Notes: generated by a model from the sequence alone, not told the origin. A stretch of DNA of 64,000 nt from Streptomyces harbinensis (GCF_900116145.1 NZ_FPAB01000010.1:105030-169029), one strand, 5' to 3'; shown: positions 34,858-44,218, numbered from the stretch's first letter. Numbers and translations are program-made.

Positions 34858-35805
34858 TCAACCGGCGTCGTGGTACCGGATACTGCCCAGGATCTGCTCG
34901 ATGGTCTCATCGGACAGCTCGTCGTCATAGCCGGTATCGGCCACCAGGCCCCATTCCACGAGATCGTGGACGGGATTGAGATACGAGACGCCGATGGCGA
35001 GACCGTCCCGCACCGGACAGCGCGCCTCCGGATTGTCCGGGCGCCCGGTGATCGTCGCGGTGGTCACATGGCCCCGCACGCCGTGGTCGTTGCCGAACGG
35101 CCGGGTCTCCGTCACCTCGACCTGGGCCCCCTCGTCCCGACCGTAACGCGACACCAGGAGGTCCATCGCGAGCTCCCGGCTCGATTCCTCGGTGCCTGTC
35201 GTCCCCTGACCACTCCGGGTTCCGGCCAGGGCCCTGGCGTCCACGAGGGCGTCGGCACCATCGGCCTCGGCCTCGGCCATGGTGTCCTCGGACCAGTACT
35301 CGCACGCGGGGTTCCACAACATGGCCGGGTCCCCGATGGTGACGGGGTTCTCCCAGTCGCCTTCCCGGCTGAACGACAGGGTCGACCCTTCCGGCCCCAC
35401 GCCCCAGTCCGGGGGCACGTCGAACGCCGTGTACCGCTGGGAGCTGGTCACGACCAGCCAGTCCTCGGAAACCACGGACACCGACGAGTCGGTCATCGGA
35501 GCGCGCGGGTCATCGGGATGACGACTGCGGGCCCCATCGGCCTCGTCCGGTTTCCCGGTGGCGACCACCGCCCCGTCCGCGGCCCGGCCCGGGTCGGTGA
35601 GCACCAGCAGCGCGGCGATGGCCGTGAAGGTGAGTGCCGTGCCGGCCAGGCCGAGTGCCAGGGCCCGCACCGTGCCGTGTCCGCCGCCCCTGCCGCCCCC
35701 CGTGCCGCCGCCACCGGGCGGAGGCGGCCCACCGGAAGAGACCGGCCGCAGCCAGGACGGGTCCTGGTAGGGGTTCGCTCCGCACGGCTGATCGCCGAAT
35801 CCCAT
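34858..35805 (-). CDS. ESX-locus membrane-anchored protein (function unknown)
   Basis: 315 residues: a Gly/Pro-rich cytoplasmic N-terminus (1-45), one membrane segment at about 47-70, then an extracellular domain of ~240 residues (SQRYTAFDVPPDWGV ... ARCPVRDGLAIGVSYLNPVHD). The final ~20 residues (DETIEQILGSIRYHDA) resemble the C-terminal helix of secreted or surface proteins that assess substrates. No recognised domain. Third gene after eccE, 28 bp downstream of the previous one, so part of the secretion operon. Confidence 0.65.
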   Translation of the reverse strand: MGFGDQPCGANPYQDPSWLRPVSSGGPPPPGGGGTGGGRGGGHGTVRALALGLAGTALTFTAIAALLVLTDPGRAADGAVVATGKPDEADGARSRHPDDPRAPMTDSSVSVVSEDWLVVTSSQRYTAFDVPPDWGVGPEGSTLSFSREGDWENPVTIGDPAMLWNPACEYWSEDTMAEAEADGADALVDARALAGTRSGQGTTGTEESSRELAMDLLVSRYGRDEGAQVEVTETRPFGNDHGVRGHVTTATITGRPDNPEARCPVRDGLAIGVSYLNPVHDLVEWGLVADTGYDDELSDETIEQILGSIRYHDAG

Positions 35806-35833
35806 CCGCTGTATTCCCTCCCCGCTCCGTCAC

Positions 35834-36517
35834 TCAGCTGCTGGGATCCAGCCGGCTGGCATGCCCCAGCAACCCGGCCTCCCCATCGGTGGGCACCAGC
35901 CTCACCAACTGCCGGGCCCGCCGCGTGCACCACACCGTGGCGTCCTCCGCCAGCGTCGACAGCGCCTCCGTCTGCTGCGCCGGCAGCCCCATCACCGGAC
36001 CGATACGGGCCCCCTCCTCCGGCGAGATCCGCTGCACCCCCACCAGCGCGGCGCGTTCGGCCAGCCGCGGCGCCACCGGGCTCAGATAGGGCAGCAGCGT
36101 CAGCACCGGCTGCCACGGGGCGGACACCACCCGCCCGCGCGGCGGCCGGATGCCGCAGTCGCGGACCACCAGCACCGGGTTGCCCAGCGTCGCGCCCAGC
36201 GGCGGCACCTTGCCCACCTCGTGCAGCGTCATCAGCTCCATGCCGCCGTCCGCCGCCTGCGCCAGCCGCGTCCACAGCCGGGGCCGCCCGGTCTCCACCG
36301 CCACCCGGGTGCCGGTGCCCACCGCGCGCAGCGCCAGCACCTGCGCCGTCCACACGCCGCCGATCAGCACGATCTCGTACGGCACCGGGTGATGTATCCC
36401 CAGCACCGCCGGCCGCCCCCGGACATCGACGCCGATCACCACGCCGTCGTCGCCGACCGGCAGCGCCAGCCCGGCGAGTTCGTCCGCGGTCAGTATCCGC
36501 CCGCCGCCCCGGCCCAT
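35834..36517 (-). CDS. ESX-locus protein downstream of eccE (function unknown)
   Basis: 227 residues from the ATG at 36517, which shares one base with the eccE stop (TGATG). Soluble alpha/beta sequence with Val/Gly-rich strands (DGVVIGVDVRGRPAVLGI, RVAVETGRPRLW) and no membrane segment or signal. No recognised family. Tight coupling to eccE suggests a cytoplasmic accessory role in type VII secretion. In-frame sequence upstream reads through eccE in the wrong frame and is not used. Confidence 0.65.
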   Translation of the reverse strand: MGRGGGRILTADELAGLALPVGDDGVVIGVDVRGRPAVLGIHHPVPYEIVLIGGVWTAQVLALRAVGTGTRVAVETGRPRLWTRLAQAADGGMELMTLHEVGKVPPLGATLGNPVLVVRDCGIRPPRGRVVSAPWQPVLTLLPYLSPVAPRLAERAALVGVQRISPEEGARIGPVMGLPAQQTEALSTLAEDATVWCTRRARQLVRLVPTDGEAGLLGHASRLDPSS

Positions 36518-37899
36518 CAGTGCCCGCCTCCCAGCGGCAGGGTGGCCCGCACCCCGCGCAGCTGCTCGTAATCCATCCGGGCCAGCCCGACCCGTACCCC
36601 CCGCGCCGTGTGCAGCAACGCCTCGCCCGCCGCCCGCAGATGCTCCTCGCCGCGCCCGGTGACCCGGACGTGCCCGGCCATCGACACCGCGTCGGCGCCG
36701 TGCCGGCGCAGCGTCAGCGCGAAGGTCGTCGCGAACGCCGGCCCCGAGGTCAGCGCCGCCACCAGCGCCGGCAGGGGCACCGATCCGGCGCCCGGCTCCG
36801 GCCACCGGCTCACCTCGAACGTCGTGTGCCAGCGGTCGTCGCACCGCCAGCCCCGGGTGCTCTCCGCCGTACGCCGCGGCCTGGGTCCGTCGCCCTGGCC
36901 GATCAGCGTCGTGGTCGCCGGGTTGGAGCTGACGCAGGCGGCGACCGCCGACAGCAGCTCCGCCTCCGACAGCACCGTGGTCCGGAACCCCGCCCCGGTC
37001 AGCCGGCTCGCGAGCTGGTCGGCGGCCCGGGTCAGTGCCCGCTGCGCGCCCCTCAGCCCGCCGCCGCGTTCGGCAACGGCGGCTCGGCACCGTTCCGGGT
37101 CGAGCCGCAGCGCCACCCAGGTCAGCCGCAGCCCGGGCGCCGGTGCGTGGCCGCCCTGCGCCGCGGTGCCCAGCAACTGGGCGTAGTTCCGCCCGGCGAT
37201 CGCCTGGTCCGGCAACTGCGGCGCGGGCGCCGGCTGGGTGTGCTGCACACACTGCACCGAGTCCAGGACGATGCCGTCCGTCTCCAGCGCGTCCGCCAGC
37301 AGGGCCAGCGGCAACGGACTGCCGTCCCGCCCCGGTTGCAGCGGCGCGCGCGGCGCCTCCACCCGCAGTACGGCCGTGAGCCGGCTGCCGTCCCCGGCCA
37401 TGCCCACATCGCCCGCCCAGGACGAGCCCAGCGCGCCGCTCCCCGCGCCTCCGGCGGCCTTCGAGCGCTGCACCGCGTAACTGCGCAGCCCCGGCTCGCA
37501 CTCGGCAGCCAGCGACAGCAGCGGATCGACACCGGACGGCAGCGGACCCACGGCCCGCCGCCGGCGGCGGCGCAACCGCCGCACCGCCGCGGCCCACACC
37601 GGAAGCGGCCGGCCGCGCCGCCGGGCCACGGCGATCAGCACCAGGGCGGCGGCCGGTGGCGCGGCAGCCGCCAGCAGCACCGGGCTGTCCGCCGCCCAGG
37701 CGCCCAGCACCAGGGCCAGCGCCGCCTGCACACACACCAGCGGCCACACCACCAGTCCGGGACCGGACGCCGCGCCCGCCGCCCCGGACGCCGCCCGCGT
37801 CCCCCGGTCCGCCACCGGCGGACGTCCGGGCGCGGACACCGGCTCCCGGGACGCGGCGTCAGGTGCCGTGCTGTGGGCCGCCGTCACCGTGGTCGTCAT
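36517..37899 (-). CDS. eccE: Type VII secretion protein EccE
   Basis: Membrane component at the periphery of the ESX secretion complex; 460 residues. Two membrane segments lie close together after ~50 residues (VVWPLVCVQAALALVLGAW and VLLAAAAPPAAALVLIAVA). They are followed by an Arg-rich turn and a large cytoplasmic domain with VDPLLSLAAE, TVLSEAELLSAVAAC and FALTLRRHGADAVSMAGHVRV. The ATG at 37899 is preceded by GGGAGGAGG; an upstream ATG at 37944 has no such site. Divergent from eccB. Confidence 0.82.
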   Translation of the reverse strand: MTTTVTAAHSTAPDAASREPVSAPGRPPVADRGTRAASGAAGAASGPGLVVWPLVCVQAALALVLGAWAADSPVLLAAAAPPAAALVLIAVARRRGRPLPVWAAAVRRLRRRRRRAVGPLPSGVDPLLSLAAECEPGLRSYAVQRSKAAGGAGSGALGSSWAGDVGMAGDGSRLTAVLRVEAPRAPLQPGRDGSPLPLALLADALETDGIVLDSVQCVQHTQPAPAPQLPDQAIAGRNYAQLLGTAAQGGHAPAPGLRLTWVALRLDPERCRAAVAERGGGLRGAQRALTRAADQLASRLTGAGFRTTVLSEAELLSAVAACVSSNPATTTLIGQGDGPRPRRTAESTRGWRCDDRWHTTFEVSRWPEPGAGSVPLPALVAALTSGPAFATTFALTLRRHGADAVSMAGHVRVTGRGEEHLRAAGEALLHTARGVRVGLARMDYEQLRGVRATLPLGGGH

Positions 37900-38021
37900 C
37901 GTCAACGCCCCCCTCCTCCCGGTGATCGGTTCGTCACCCGGCATAGTAGAGGTCGACTCCGGCGACCGGCACAGCCGACCCGGACAGTTGAACCAGCCGC
38001 ACGGGGGAGGAGCGCCCGGCC

Positions 38022-39530
38022 ATGGCCTCGCGCAAGGACGAGCTGAACGCATACACCTACGCCAAGCGACGGCGGGTCGCCGCCTTCGTACAGCCCTCGC
38101 CCACCGGCAGCGACGAGGGCGCCCCGCGCCCGCTGCGCGCCGTCGTGCCCGGCCTGGTGGTCGGCGCGCTGGTGCTGGCGGGCTTCGGCGCCTGGGGGAT
38201 GTTCAAGCCGGCCGTCCCCGCGAACTGGGACACGCCCAACAAGAACGTCATCATCGGCAGCGAGTCCACCACCCGCTACGTCGTCCTGACCACCGACGGC
38301 CGCGACCAGCTGCACCCGGTGCTCAACCTCTCCTCCGCCCGGCTGCTGCTCGACCCCGACTCCTTCGACATCGTCAGCGTCAACGAACGCGAGCTGGACA
38401 ACGGCCGCATCCCGCACGGCGCCACCCTCGGCATCCCGTACGCCCCCGACCGGCTGCCGTCCGCCGCCGACGCCGGGACCGCCAAACGGTGGGCGGTGTG
38501 CCAGCGCCCCGGCGGCGGGGCCGGCGGCGTGCAGCAGGCGGTGTTCGTCCTCGGCGAGCGCGACGCGGACCGGGTCGAGGGACGGCAGCGGCTGCGCGAC
38601 GGACAGGTGCTGTACGTCGCCTCCACCCGCGACCAGGCCAGCTATCTGGTGGACGAGGCGGGCACCAAGTACCTCATCGGCGGCCCGGACTGGGAACAGC
38701 TGCCCGGCGACGAGACGGAACTCCTGCACCGCTCGCTGGTCGGCAGCGAACAACAGCCGCAGCCCGTCACCGAGGAGTGGCTCGCCACCCTGAACGACGG
38801 CGACCCCATCGTCTTCCCGGAACTGGAGGGCGTCATCGGCGCACCGGCCGGCGTACCGGGCCTGGATCCGGGCGCCGACCTGGTCGGCACGGTGCTGCTC
38901 GCCCCCACCGGCGCCGGACCGCAGCACTACGTGGTGTTGCCGCAGAAGGTGGTGCCCGTCTCGGAGTTCACCGCCCGGCTGCTGTTGTCCAGCCCGGCCG
39001 CCGGACCGCTCGGCCAGGCGGGCCGCCCGCTGGAGGTCGGTGCGCAGACGTTCACCCCGGCCCCCGCCGCCGACAGCATCGACAGCGGGCGGCACTGGCC
39101 TGAGCACGCCGCCGAGCAGGTCAACGCCCTCGACGGGGACGACGATCCGCGCGAGACCGTCTGCTCGGTGCTGCGCGGCGTGGACGAGGACGACGGCGCC
39201 ACCGAACTGAGCACCTGGGCCGGCACCGGCTACCCGGCCACGATCGTGAACGAGGCGGGCAGCGCGTACGTCACGCCCGGCTCCGGCCTGCTCTACCGCC
39301 AGGTCCAGGGCGAACAGGCCGAGGCGGGCGGCCTGTTCCTGGTCACCGACACCGGACTGCGGTACGCGGTGACGGCCGGCGCCACCGCCGACAAGAGCGC
39401 CGACGACACCCGGATCCGGCTCGGCTACCGGGACGTCACCCCGGTCCCGGTGCCCGCCCACTGGTCGCAGTTCCTGCCGGTCGGCCCGCGCCTGGATCCG
39501 GAGAGCGCCCGGCAGCCGCAGGGATCATGA
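38022..39530 (+). CDS. eccB: Type VII secretion protein EccB
   Basis: Core membrane component with a large extracytoplasmic repeat domain; 502 residues. The N-terminus MASRKDELNAYTYAKRRRVAAF is typical for EccB. One membrane segment spans about 43-61, followed by the external domain (NVIIGSESTTRYVVLTTDG...) with paired Cys at CQRPGG and TVCSVLRG. The ATG at 38022 has GGGGGAGGAG upstream. Overlaps mycP by ATGA. Confidence 0.93.
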   Translation: MASRKDELNAYTYAKRRRVAAFVQPSPTGSDEGAPRPLRAVVPGLVVGALVLAGFGAWGMFKPAVPANWDTPNKNVIIGSESTTRYVVLTTDGRDQLHPVLNLSSARLLLDPDSFDIVSVNERELDNGRIPHGATLGIPYAPDRLPSAADAGTAKRWAVCQRPGGGAGGVQQAVFVLGERDADRVEGRQRLRDGQVLYVASTRDQASYLVDEAGTKYLIGGPDWEQLPGDETELLHRSLVGSEQQPQPVTEEWLATLNDGDPIVFPELEGVIGAPAGVPGLDPGADLVGTVLLAPTGAGPQHYVVLPQKVVPVSEFTARLLLSSPAAGPLGQAGRPLEVGAQTFTPAPAADSIDSGRHWPEHAAEQVNALDGDDDPRETVCSVLRGVDEDDGATELSTWAGTGYPATIVNEAGSAYVTPGSGLLYRQVQGEQAEAGGLFLVTDTGLRYAVTAGATADKSADDTRIRLGYRDVTPVPVPAHWSQFLPVGPRLDPESARQPQGS

Positions 39531-40780
39531 GCGGGGGAACACGGATGGGACGACGGAATATCGTGGCGGCGTGCGCGCTGCTGGCGGGCGCGCTGTACGT
39601 ACCGTACGGGCCGGCGGGCGCGGCCCTCGCCGACGACCGGCGCTGCACCTTCCCCTCGGAACCGATCGAGGAACAGCCCTGGTCGCTCCAGCGCGTCCTG
39701 CTGGACCGGCTGTGGCAGGACACCCGCGGGGCGGACATCCGCGTCGCGGTGATCGACAGCGGCGTGGACACCACCAACCCGCAGCTGGCCGACGCCGTCG
39801 ACCGATCCTCCGGAGCGGACTTCACGCCCGAGGACCCGGACGAGGACGACGCGCCCTCCTCGGTCAGCCGGGGCGACGGAACGACGGACACCGTGGGCCA
39901 CGGCACCAAGGTCGCCGGCATCATCGCCGCCCGGCCGGACGACGCCAGCGGCTTCGTGGGGCTGGCGCCGGAGGCAACGATCATCCCGGTGCGGCAGAAC
40001 GACGCGTACGGCAGCGGCACGGTCGACTCGCTGGCCTGGTCCATCGACCACGCGGTGGCGCAGGGGGCGCGCATCATCAACATCTCGCAGGACAGCGAGC
40101 AACAGCTCAGCGACGACAACAATCTGAAACGGGCGATCGACGCGGCCCTCACCGCGGACGTCGTCGTCATCGCCTCGGTGGGCAACGACGGCGCCGACGG
40201 GTCGATGGCCGAGACCTACCCCGCCGCGTACGACGGCGTCCTGGCCGTGGCCGCCTCCGACCGCAACAACGAGCGCGCCTTCTTCTCCCAGTCCGGCGAC
40301 TTCGTCGGCATCGCGGCGCCCGGCGTCGACATGGTCTCCACGGTCCCCGGCGGCGGCCAGTGCGTGGACAACGGCACCAGCTTCGCGGCCCCGTACGTCG
40401 CCGGCGTCGCGGCGCTGCTCCGCGCCAAGTACCCGGACTGGACGGCGCCGCAGGTCATCACCCATCTCCAGCAGACGGCGGAGCGCGGTATCCCCGGCCC
40501 GGACCCGTACATCGGCTGGGGCGTGGTCGACCCGGTCCGCGCCCTCACCGAACCGGCGGCACCCGGCGACGCCCCGGTCCCGGACGAGCCGGCGCCGCCC
40601 GCCCCGGCGCCCGACATCCCGGAGCTCCAACTCGGCGAGTCCTACGCGGACCGCGCCGAACGGCTGGGCACCTACGTCCTGCTCACCGGCACCGTCCTGA
40701 CGGCCTCGGTGGCCGGCACCGCACTGATCCTGCGGGACCGCCGCCGTCGTCGCCGTCGCCGTACCACCGCCACTTCCTGA
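39527..40780 (+). CDS. mycP: Mycosin: type VII secretion-associated serine protease
   Basis: Membrane-anchored subtilisin-like protease needed for ESX complex stability; 417 residues. Signal peptide at 1-36 (an alternative ATG at 39545 is also possible). The S8 catalytic triad is D77 (VIDSGVD), H125 (VGHGTKVAG) and S285 (NGTSFAAP), with oxyanion Asn in VGNDGADG. A Pro-rich linker, then a C-terminal membrane segment (TYVLLTGTVLTASVAGTALIL) and an Arg-rich tail. Overlaps eccB. Confidence 0.94.
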   Translation: MSGGTRMGRRNIVAACALLAGALYVPYGPAGAALADDRRCTFPSEPIEEQPWSLQRVLLDRLWQDTRGADIRVAVIDSGVDTTNPQLADAVDRSSGADFTPEDPDEDDAPSSVSRGDGTTDTVGHGTKVAGIIAARPDDASGFVGLAPEATIIPVRQNDAYGSGTVDSLAWSIDHAVAQGARIINISQDSEQQLSDDNNLKRAIDAALTADVVVIASVGNDGADGSMAETYPAAYDGVLAVAASDRNNERAFFSQSGDFVGIAAPGVDMVSTVPGGGQCVDNGTSFAAPYVAGVAALLRAKYPDWTAPQVITHLQQTAERGIPGPDPYIGWGVVDPVRALTEPAAPGDAPVPDEPAPPAPAPDIPELQLGESYADRAERLGTYVLLTGTVLTASVAGTALILRDRRRRRRRRTTATS

Positions 40781-40799
40781 CCCGTCCGGGAGACCCCAG

Positions 40800-42218
40800 A
40801 TGTCCCAGCCCCACGGCGGCTTCGGCCCGGCCATCCCGCCGCCTGCCCCCACCGGCGGACACCCGCGCTGGGCGGCTCCGCTCCTCATCGCCCTGTCCCT
40901 GGCGGTGCTGGTGTCGGCCGGCGGCCTGGTGTGGGCGATCGACCAACGCCTGGGCCGGGAACCGGCCGCTGCGGAGCCGGCGCCCCCGGCACCGCTGCCG
41001 GCCGAGCCGATCGAGGCGACCCTGGCCTGGCAGATCCCGGCACCCGACACCAGCTCCTTCGACGAGGAGGTGTGGGAGGCCGGACTGTGGCTCCATGAGG
41101 ACACCGTCGTGCGGGTGATGCCCGACGCCCTGGTGTCCTACGCGGTGTCCGACGGCAGTGAACGGTGGAGGATGCCGCTGGCGGCGGGACGCAACGGCTG
41201 CACCTCGTCCCCGCGGGTCGACGCGGGCCGGATCGCCGTCCTCTCCGGCATGAGCTGTGAGCATCTGATCGTGGTCGATCTGACGAGCGGCGAACAGCAG
41301 GCCACCATCGCGCTGGGCACCACCCGGATGAAAGCTCCCTACCTGCAGCCGGCGATCCTGGGCGACACGGTCGCGATCGGCTCCTGGAACGGAGGCGCCG
41401 GGTTCCGGATCAGTGACGGCGAGCAGCTGTGGTGGCACCAGCCGAGCGGGCGGTGCGCCGAGACGGGTTTCACGGTGCTGGAGGACCGCTTCGTCTCCCG
41501 GCTGGAGTGCGGGACCGGCTGCAACGACCTGGGCGTGTGCGGGTACGGCCACACGGGCACGGGGTTGCGGGCGACGACCGAGGACGGGGAAGAGCTCTGG
41601 CGGTGGGATTTCGACTACGAGGTGGAGGGCTCCCGGCTGGACATCACCGGGGTGATCTCGGTCGAACCACTGGTCATCCACGTCCGTCTCGACGGTATGT
41701 TCCCCGGTGACGAGCGGGTGTTCGTGGTCGAGGACACCAGGAACTCCGTGCTCACGGAGGTGGGCTACGAGAAGCACCGGCACGCGTCACCTTGCTCCCT
41801 CCAGGCCCCCTGGTGGTGCGGCGGCGCCCTCGTCGGCGGGGACTACCTCGCCCTGTCGGGGATGGACGCGGTAGGGCTGTCGGTGTTCCGCCTGACGACG
41901 GGCGAGCTGGTGGGCGACGTCCCCGCCGATGGAGCGACCATGCGGCCGATCGCCATGGTCGAGGGCGAACTGCTCGTGTACCGGGGCGAACGGGGGGAAC
42001 ACCCGGGGGCGCTGTTGGCGATCGACCCGGAAACGCTCGCGGAGCGCACGGTCATGACCCTGGACGGGAACGCCGCCCCGGAGGCCGACATGTGGGGAGC
42101 CTTGGGTTACGACGTGCGCATCGCGTGGGACTCCCGGACCCGGACCCTGATCATGGCCTCCGCCGCTTTCCACACCAACGCCCCCCGGAAGGAAGCGGCC
42201 CTGCTGGCCTACCGGTGA
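40800..42218 (+). CDS. Membrane-anchored beta-propeller (PQQ-like) protein in the ESX locus
   Basis: 472 residues: Pro-rich cytoplasmic start, one membrane segment at about 25-46, then a ~400-residue extracellular domain. Repeated blades such as DALVSYAVSDGSERWRMPL, LIVVDLTSGEQQATIAL and LRATTEDGEELWRWDF have the PQQ-like seven/eight-blade pattern. Cys pairs (CAETGF...LECGTGCNDLGVC) suggest external disulfides. It starts 19 bp after mycP. Role unknown; it could act on secreted proteins outside the membrane. Confidence 0.7.
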   Translation: MSQPHGGFGPAIPPPAPTGGHPRWAAPLLIALSLAVLVSAGGLVWAIDQRLGREPAAAEPAPPAPLPAEPIEATLAWQIPAPDTSSFDEEVWEAGLWLHEDTVVRVMPDALVSYAVSDGSERWRMPLAAGRNGCTSSPRVDAGRIAVLSGMSCEHLIVVDLTSGEQQATIALGTTRMKAPYLQPAILGDTVAIGSWNGGAGFRISDGEQLWWHQPSGRCAETGFTVLEDRFVSRLECGTGCNDLGVCGYGHTGTGLRATTEDGEELWRWDFDYEVEGSRLDITGVISVEPLVIHVRLDGMFPGDERVFVVEDTRNSVLTEVGYEKHRHASPCSLQAPWWCGGALVGGDYLALSGMDAVGLSVFRLTTGELVGDVPADGATMRPIAMVEGELLVYRGERGEHPGALLAIDPETLAERTVMTLDGNAAPEADMWGALGYDVRIAWDSRTRTLIMASAAFHTNAPRKEAALLAYR

Positions 42219-42234
42219 CGCGGCACGGTCCGGC

Positions 42235-42498
42235 TCACTCGATGTCGAACTCGCCGTCCCGCGCGCCCAGGACGAAGGCCTCCCACTCGGCCGCGGTGTA
42301 CCGCAGCACGGTGTCGGGGTCGCTGGAGTTGCGCATGCCGACGCCGCCGCCGGGCAGGTAGGCGATCTCGACCCGCTCCTCCTCGGGGCTGCCCGGCGCG
42401 CTCAGCCACTCCACCCCCGAGATGTCCAGCGCGTACAGTTCGTCCTTCTCCCGCTCCTTGCGAGCGGCGATCTCGGCCTCGGTCTCCGTCCCGGACAT
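42235..42498 (-). CDS. DUF397 family protein
   Basis: 87 residues; the C-terminal GMRNSSDPDTVLRYTAAEWEAFVLGARDGEFD is the DUF397 signature. Such proteins normally sit beside an XRE-type regulator, none of which is seen here. The ATG at 42498 is preceded by AAGGGAG. Convergent with the beta-propeller gene (16 bp apart). Confidence 0.85.
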   Translation of the reverse strand: MSGTETEAEIAARKEREKDELYALDISGVEWLSAPGSPEEERVEIAYLPGGGVGMRNSSDPDTVLRYTAAEWEAFVLGARDGEFDIE

Positions 42499-42569
42499 CG
42501 CGGGGACTCCCTTCTCACCACAAAGCTGCCGACTGCGACCGATGGTAACGCAGCGCACCCGGGCGTGAA

Positions 42570-42845
42570 CTATCGGCTGCGCAGGAGCCATTCCGCGAGC
42601 AGGACGAGAACGAACCCGGTGACCAGAACCGCCATGCCCAGCCGGGTACGGCCCCGGCGGCTCATCTCGATGACGGCGCCGGACAGGACGAACGCCGCGC
42701 CGTAGAGCCCGAGGGACACCAGGGAGGAACCGTCACCGAGTTGCATGACGAGCACCACCGCCATCACGGCCATGGCCGCCGCGCCGATGCCCATCCGCAG
42801 TCGTCTGGCCTGCCGTGGGGTGAGTCCCTGCGGTGTCGAAGTCAC
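42570..42845 (-). CDS. Small three-helix membrane protein
   Basis: 91 residues with three hydrophobic segments (about 18-36, 43-59, 69-87) and basic loops. No recognised family. GTG start at 42845 with no visible ribosome binding site; TATGCT on the minus strand ends six bases before the GTG, so a leaderless transcript is possible. Divergent from the ESX substrate genes. Confidence 0.6.
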   Translation of the reverse strand: MTSTPQGLTPRQARRLRMGIGAAAMAVMAVVLVMQLGDGSSLVSLGLYGAAFVLSGAVIEMSRRGRTRLGMAVLVTGFVLVLLAEWLLRSR

Positions 42846-43002
42846 GTCAAGAGCATAGACGTTCGGTCTCTCCCGGTACTCAGTGCCGTGGATGAGTACC
42901 TGTACGGATAGCGGGCGCAGGAACCGTCACTAGTCTCACTCGCGTGGTTACCCGCGTGTCTGTCCGATGTAGCCGACGCCTAAGATGAGCTACGAACGGC
43001 AA

Positions 43003-43041
43003 GGGAGGGGGCACGGGGGGTAGATGAAAATGGGGGTGGGG
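43003..43041 (+). promoter_or_regulatory. G-run cluster in the leader of the ESX substrate genes
   Basis: Five runs of three to six G lie at 43003-43005, 43007-43011, 43015-43020, 43032-43036 and 43038-43041, the last ending one base before the ATG of the 141-aa gene. The stretch could form a quadruplex or an unusually strong purine ribosome binding site. A short frame MKMGVGHAR (43024-43053) starts within it and overlaps the gene start. Confidence 0.4.
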
Positions 43042-43042
43042 C

Positions 43043-43468
43043 ATGCCCGATGAAACCGGCTCCGCGCCGGACCTGATCGTTTCCCCGGAGGCACTGGGAG
43101 CCTTCCGCGGGCGGCTCGACGATCTGCTGACCAGGACGCGATCGGCGGGCCTGACGCCGTCGCTGATGGCCGAGCTGCGGCTGGACCAGTACAACTTCGG
43201 TGGCCTGATTCCCGGGATGACGCAGATCTCCCATGAGTTCCAGAGCGCGACCCACCGGCTGGAGGCCTTCATCCGCATCCAGCAGGACCTGATCGAGGCC
43301 CTGGGGATCGCGACGCTCATCTCGCAGCACGGTTACGAGAACGTCGAGGCGGAGAACAGGGAACGCCTGCAGCAGATCATGGCGCGGCTGGCGGAGGACT
43401 ACACACCACCACCGCCGATCACCGACCAGGACCTCCACGGCCCGCCGGGCATCACACCCCTGCGCTGA
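43043..43468 (+). CDS. Small helical ESX-locus protein
   Basis: 141 residues, mostly helical: SPEALGAFRGRLDDLLTRTRS, then FQSATHRLEAFIRIQQDLIEALGIATLISQHGYE, ending in a Pro-rich tail. The helix pattern resembles ESX substrates, but no WXG turn is present. It heads a run of five further plus-strand genes with WXG100-type members and probably shares their promoter; TAGTCT (42931) and TAAGAT (42981) are possible -10 elements. Confidence 0.65.
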   Translation: MPDETGSAPDLIVSPEALGAFRGRLDDLLTRTRSAGLTPSLMAELRLDQYNFGGLIPGMTQISHEFQSATHRLEAFIRIQQDLIEALGIATLISQHGYENVEAENRERLQQIMARLAEDYTPPPPITDQDLHGPPGITPLR

Positions 43469-43515
43469 GTGCCGTGAGGATTGCCTGAATCGATCACCAA
43501 GGAGGAGGAGTCAGC

Positions 43516-43872
43516 ATGGCGGAAGAGCCTGCGAACAGTGATCTCACCGTCAGCAGTGGCGATATCACCACGCTGCTGGGGCACTTCGAGGAAGCCCAGC
43601 AGCTCATCGCCTCGATGAGCGCCCAGTCGGACGAGACCAAGACGACCGTACGGGCGCACTGGCAGAGCACGAGTGCCGGGGAGTTCAGCCGGGGCCAGGA
43701 GCAGCTGGGCCTCGACATCCACAAACTCTCGGCGGCTCTGGAGAACCTGGCGGAGCTGGTCCGCCTGAGCCGGGACGGCTTCTCGACCGAGGAACAGGAA
43801 CAGGCCGCGGCCCTGAAGTCCGTGTACGCCCCGTTGTCCACCGGTGGAAACCCCGTGGTGGCCGGGCTCTAG
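43516..43872 (+). CDS. WXG100-family ESX substrate
   Basis: 118 residues forming a helical hairpin: helix 1 GDITTLLGHFEEAQQLIASMSAQSDE, turn HWQSTSAGEF with Trp at 49 (W-x-S variant of WXG), helix 2 QEQLGLDIHKLSAALENLAELVRL, then a short tail. Typical of small secreted ESX proteins that pair with another WXG protein. AAGGAGGAGG upstream. Followed 46 bp later by a second WXG100 gene, its likely dimer partner. Confidence 0.82.
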   Translation: MAEEPANSDLTVSSGDITTLLGHFEEAQQLIASMSAQSDETKTTVRAHWQSTSAGEFSRGQEQLGLDIHKLSAALENLAELVRLSRDGFSTEEQEQAAALKSVYAPLSTGGNPVVAGL

Positions 43873-43918
43873 ACGGAGACCGAGAGGTTCCGGCAATCGA
43901 CTGTGTGAAGGGCAGACC

Positions 43919-44218
43919 ATGACAGACGACCACATCTCCGTCAGGTATTCAGGGCTGAACCAAGGAAGCGAGGAGCTGAGTGAGATCGAGCGCCAGCTGA
44001 AGGAGAGCCTGGAGAAGATCGAAGCCGCGATGCGCGCCGTCTCGGCCGGCTGGATCGGTGAGGCCAAGACCGCACTGGACCAGAACATGGTGGTGTTCAA
44101 CGCGGAGCTGGACAAGCTCCGTGGCGTATCGGGCGCCATCGGCGGCGCACTGGTGAACATCATGGGCAATTACCACCGGGTCGACCAGCGCCACGCCGGG
44201 CTGATCGCCCCGGCCTGA
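43919..44218 (+). CDS. WXG100-family ESX substrate with canonical WxG turn
   Basis: 99 residues, the standard WXG100 size. The turn W45-I46-G47 joins two helices (GSEELSEIERQLKESLEKIEAAMRA and AKTALDQNMVVFNAELDKLRGV), with a C-terminal YHRVDQRHA resembling the Y-xxx-D/E export motif. The ATG at 43919 has GAAGGG upstream. Likely heterodimer partner of the protein at 43516-43872. Confidence 0.88.
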   Translation: MTDDHISVRYSGLNQGSEELSEIERQLKESLEKIEAAMRAVSAGWIGEAKTALDQNMVVFNAELDKLRGVSGAIGGALVNIMGNYHRVDQRHAGLIAPA

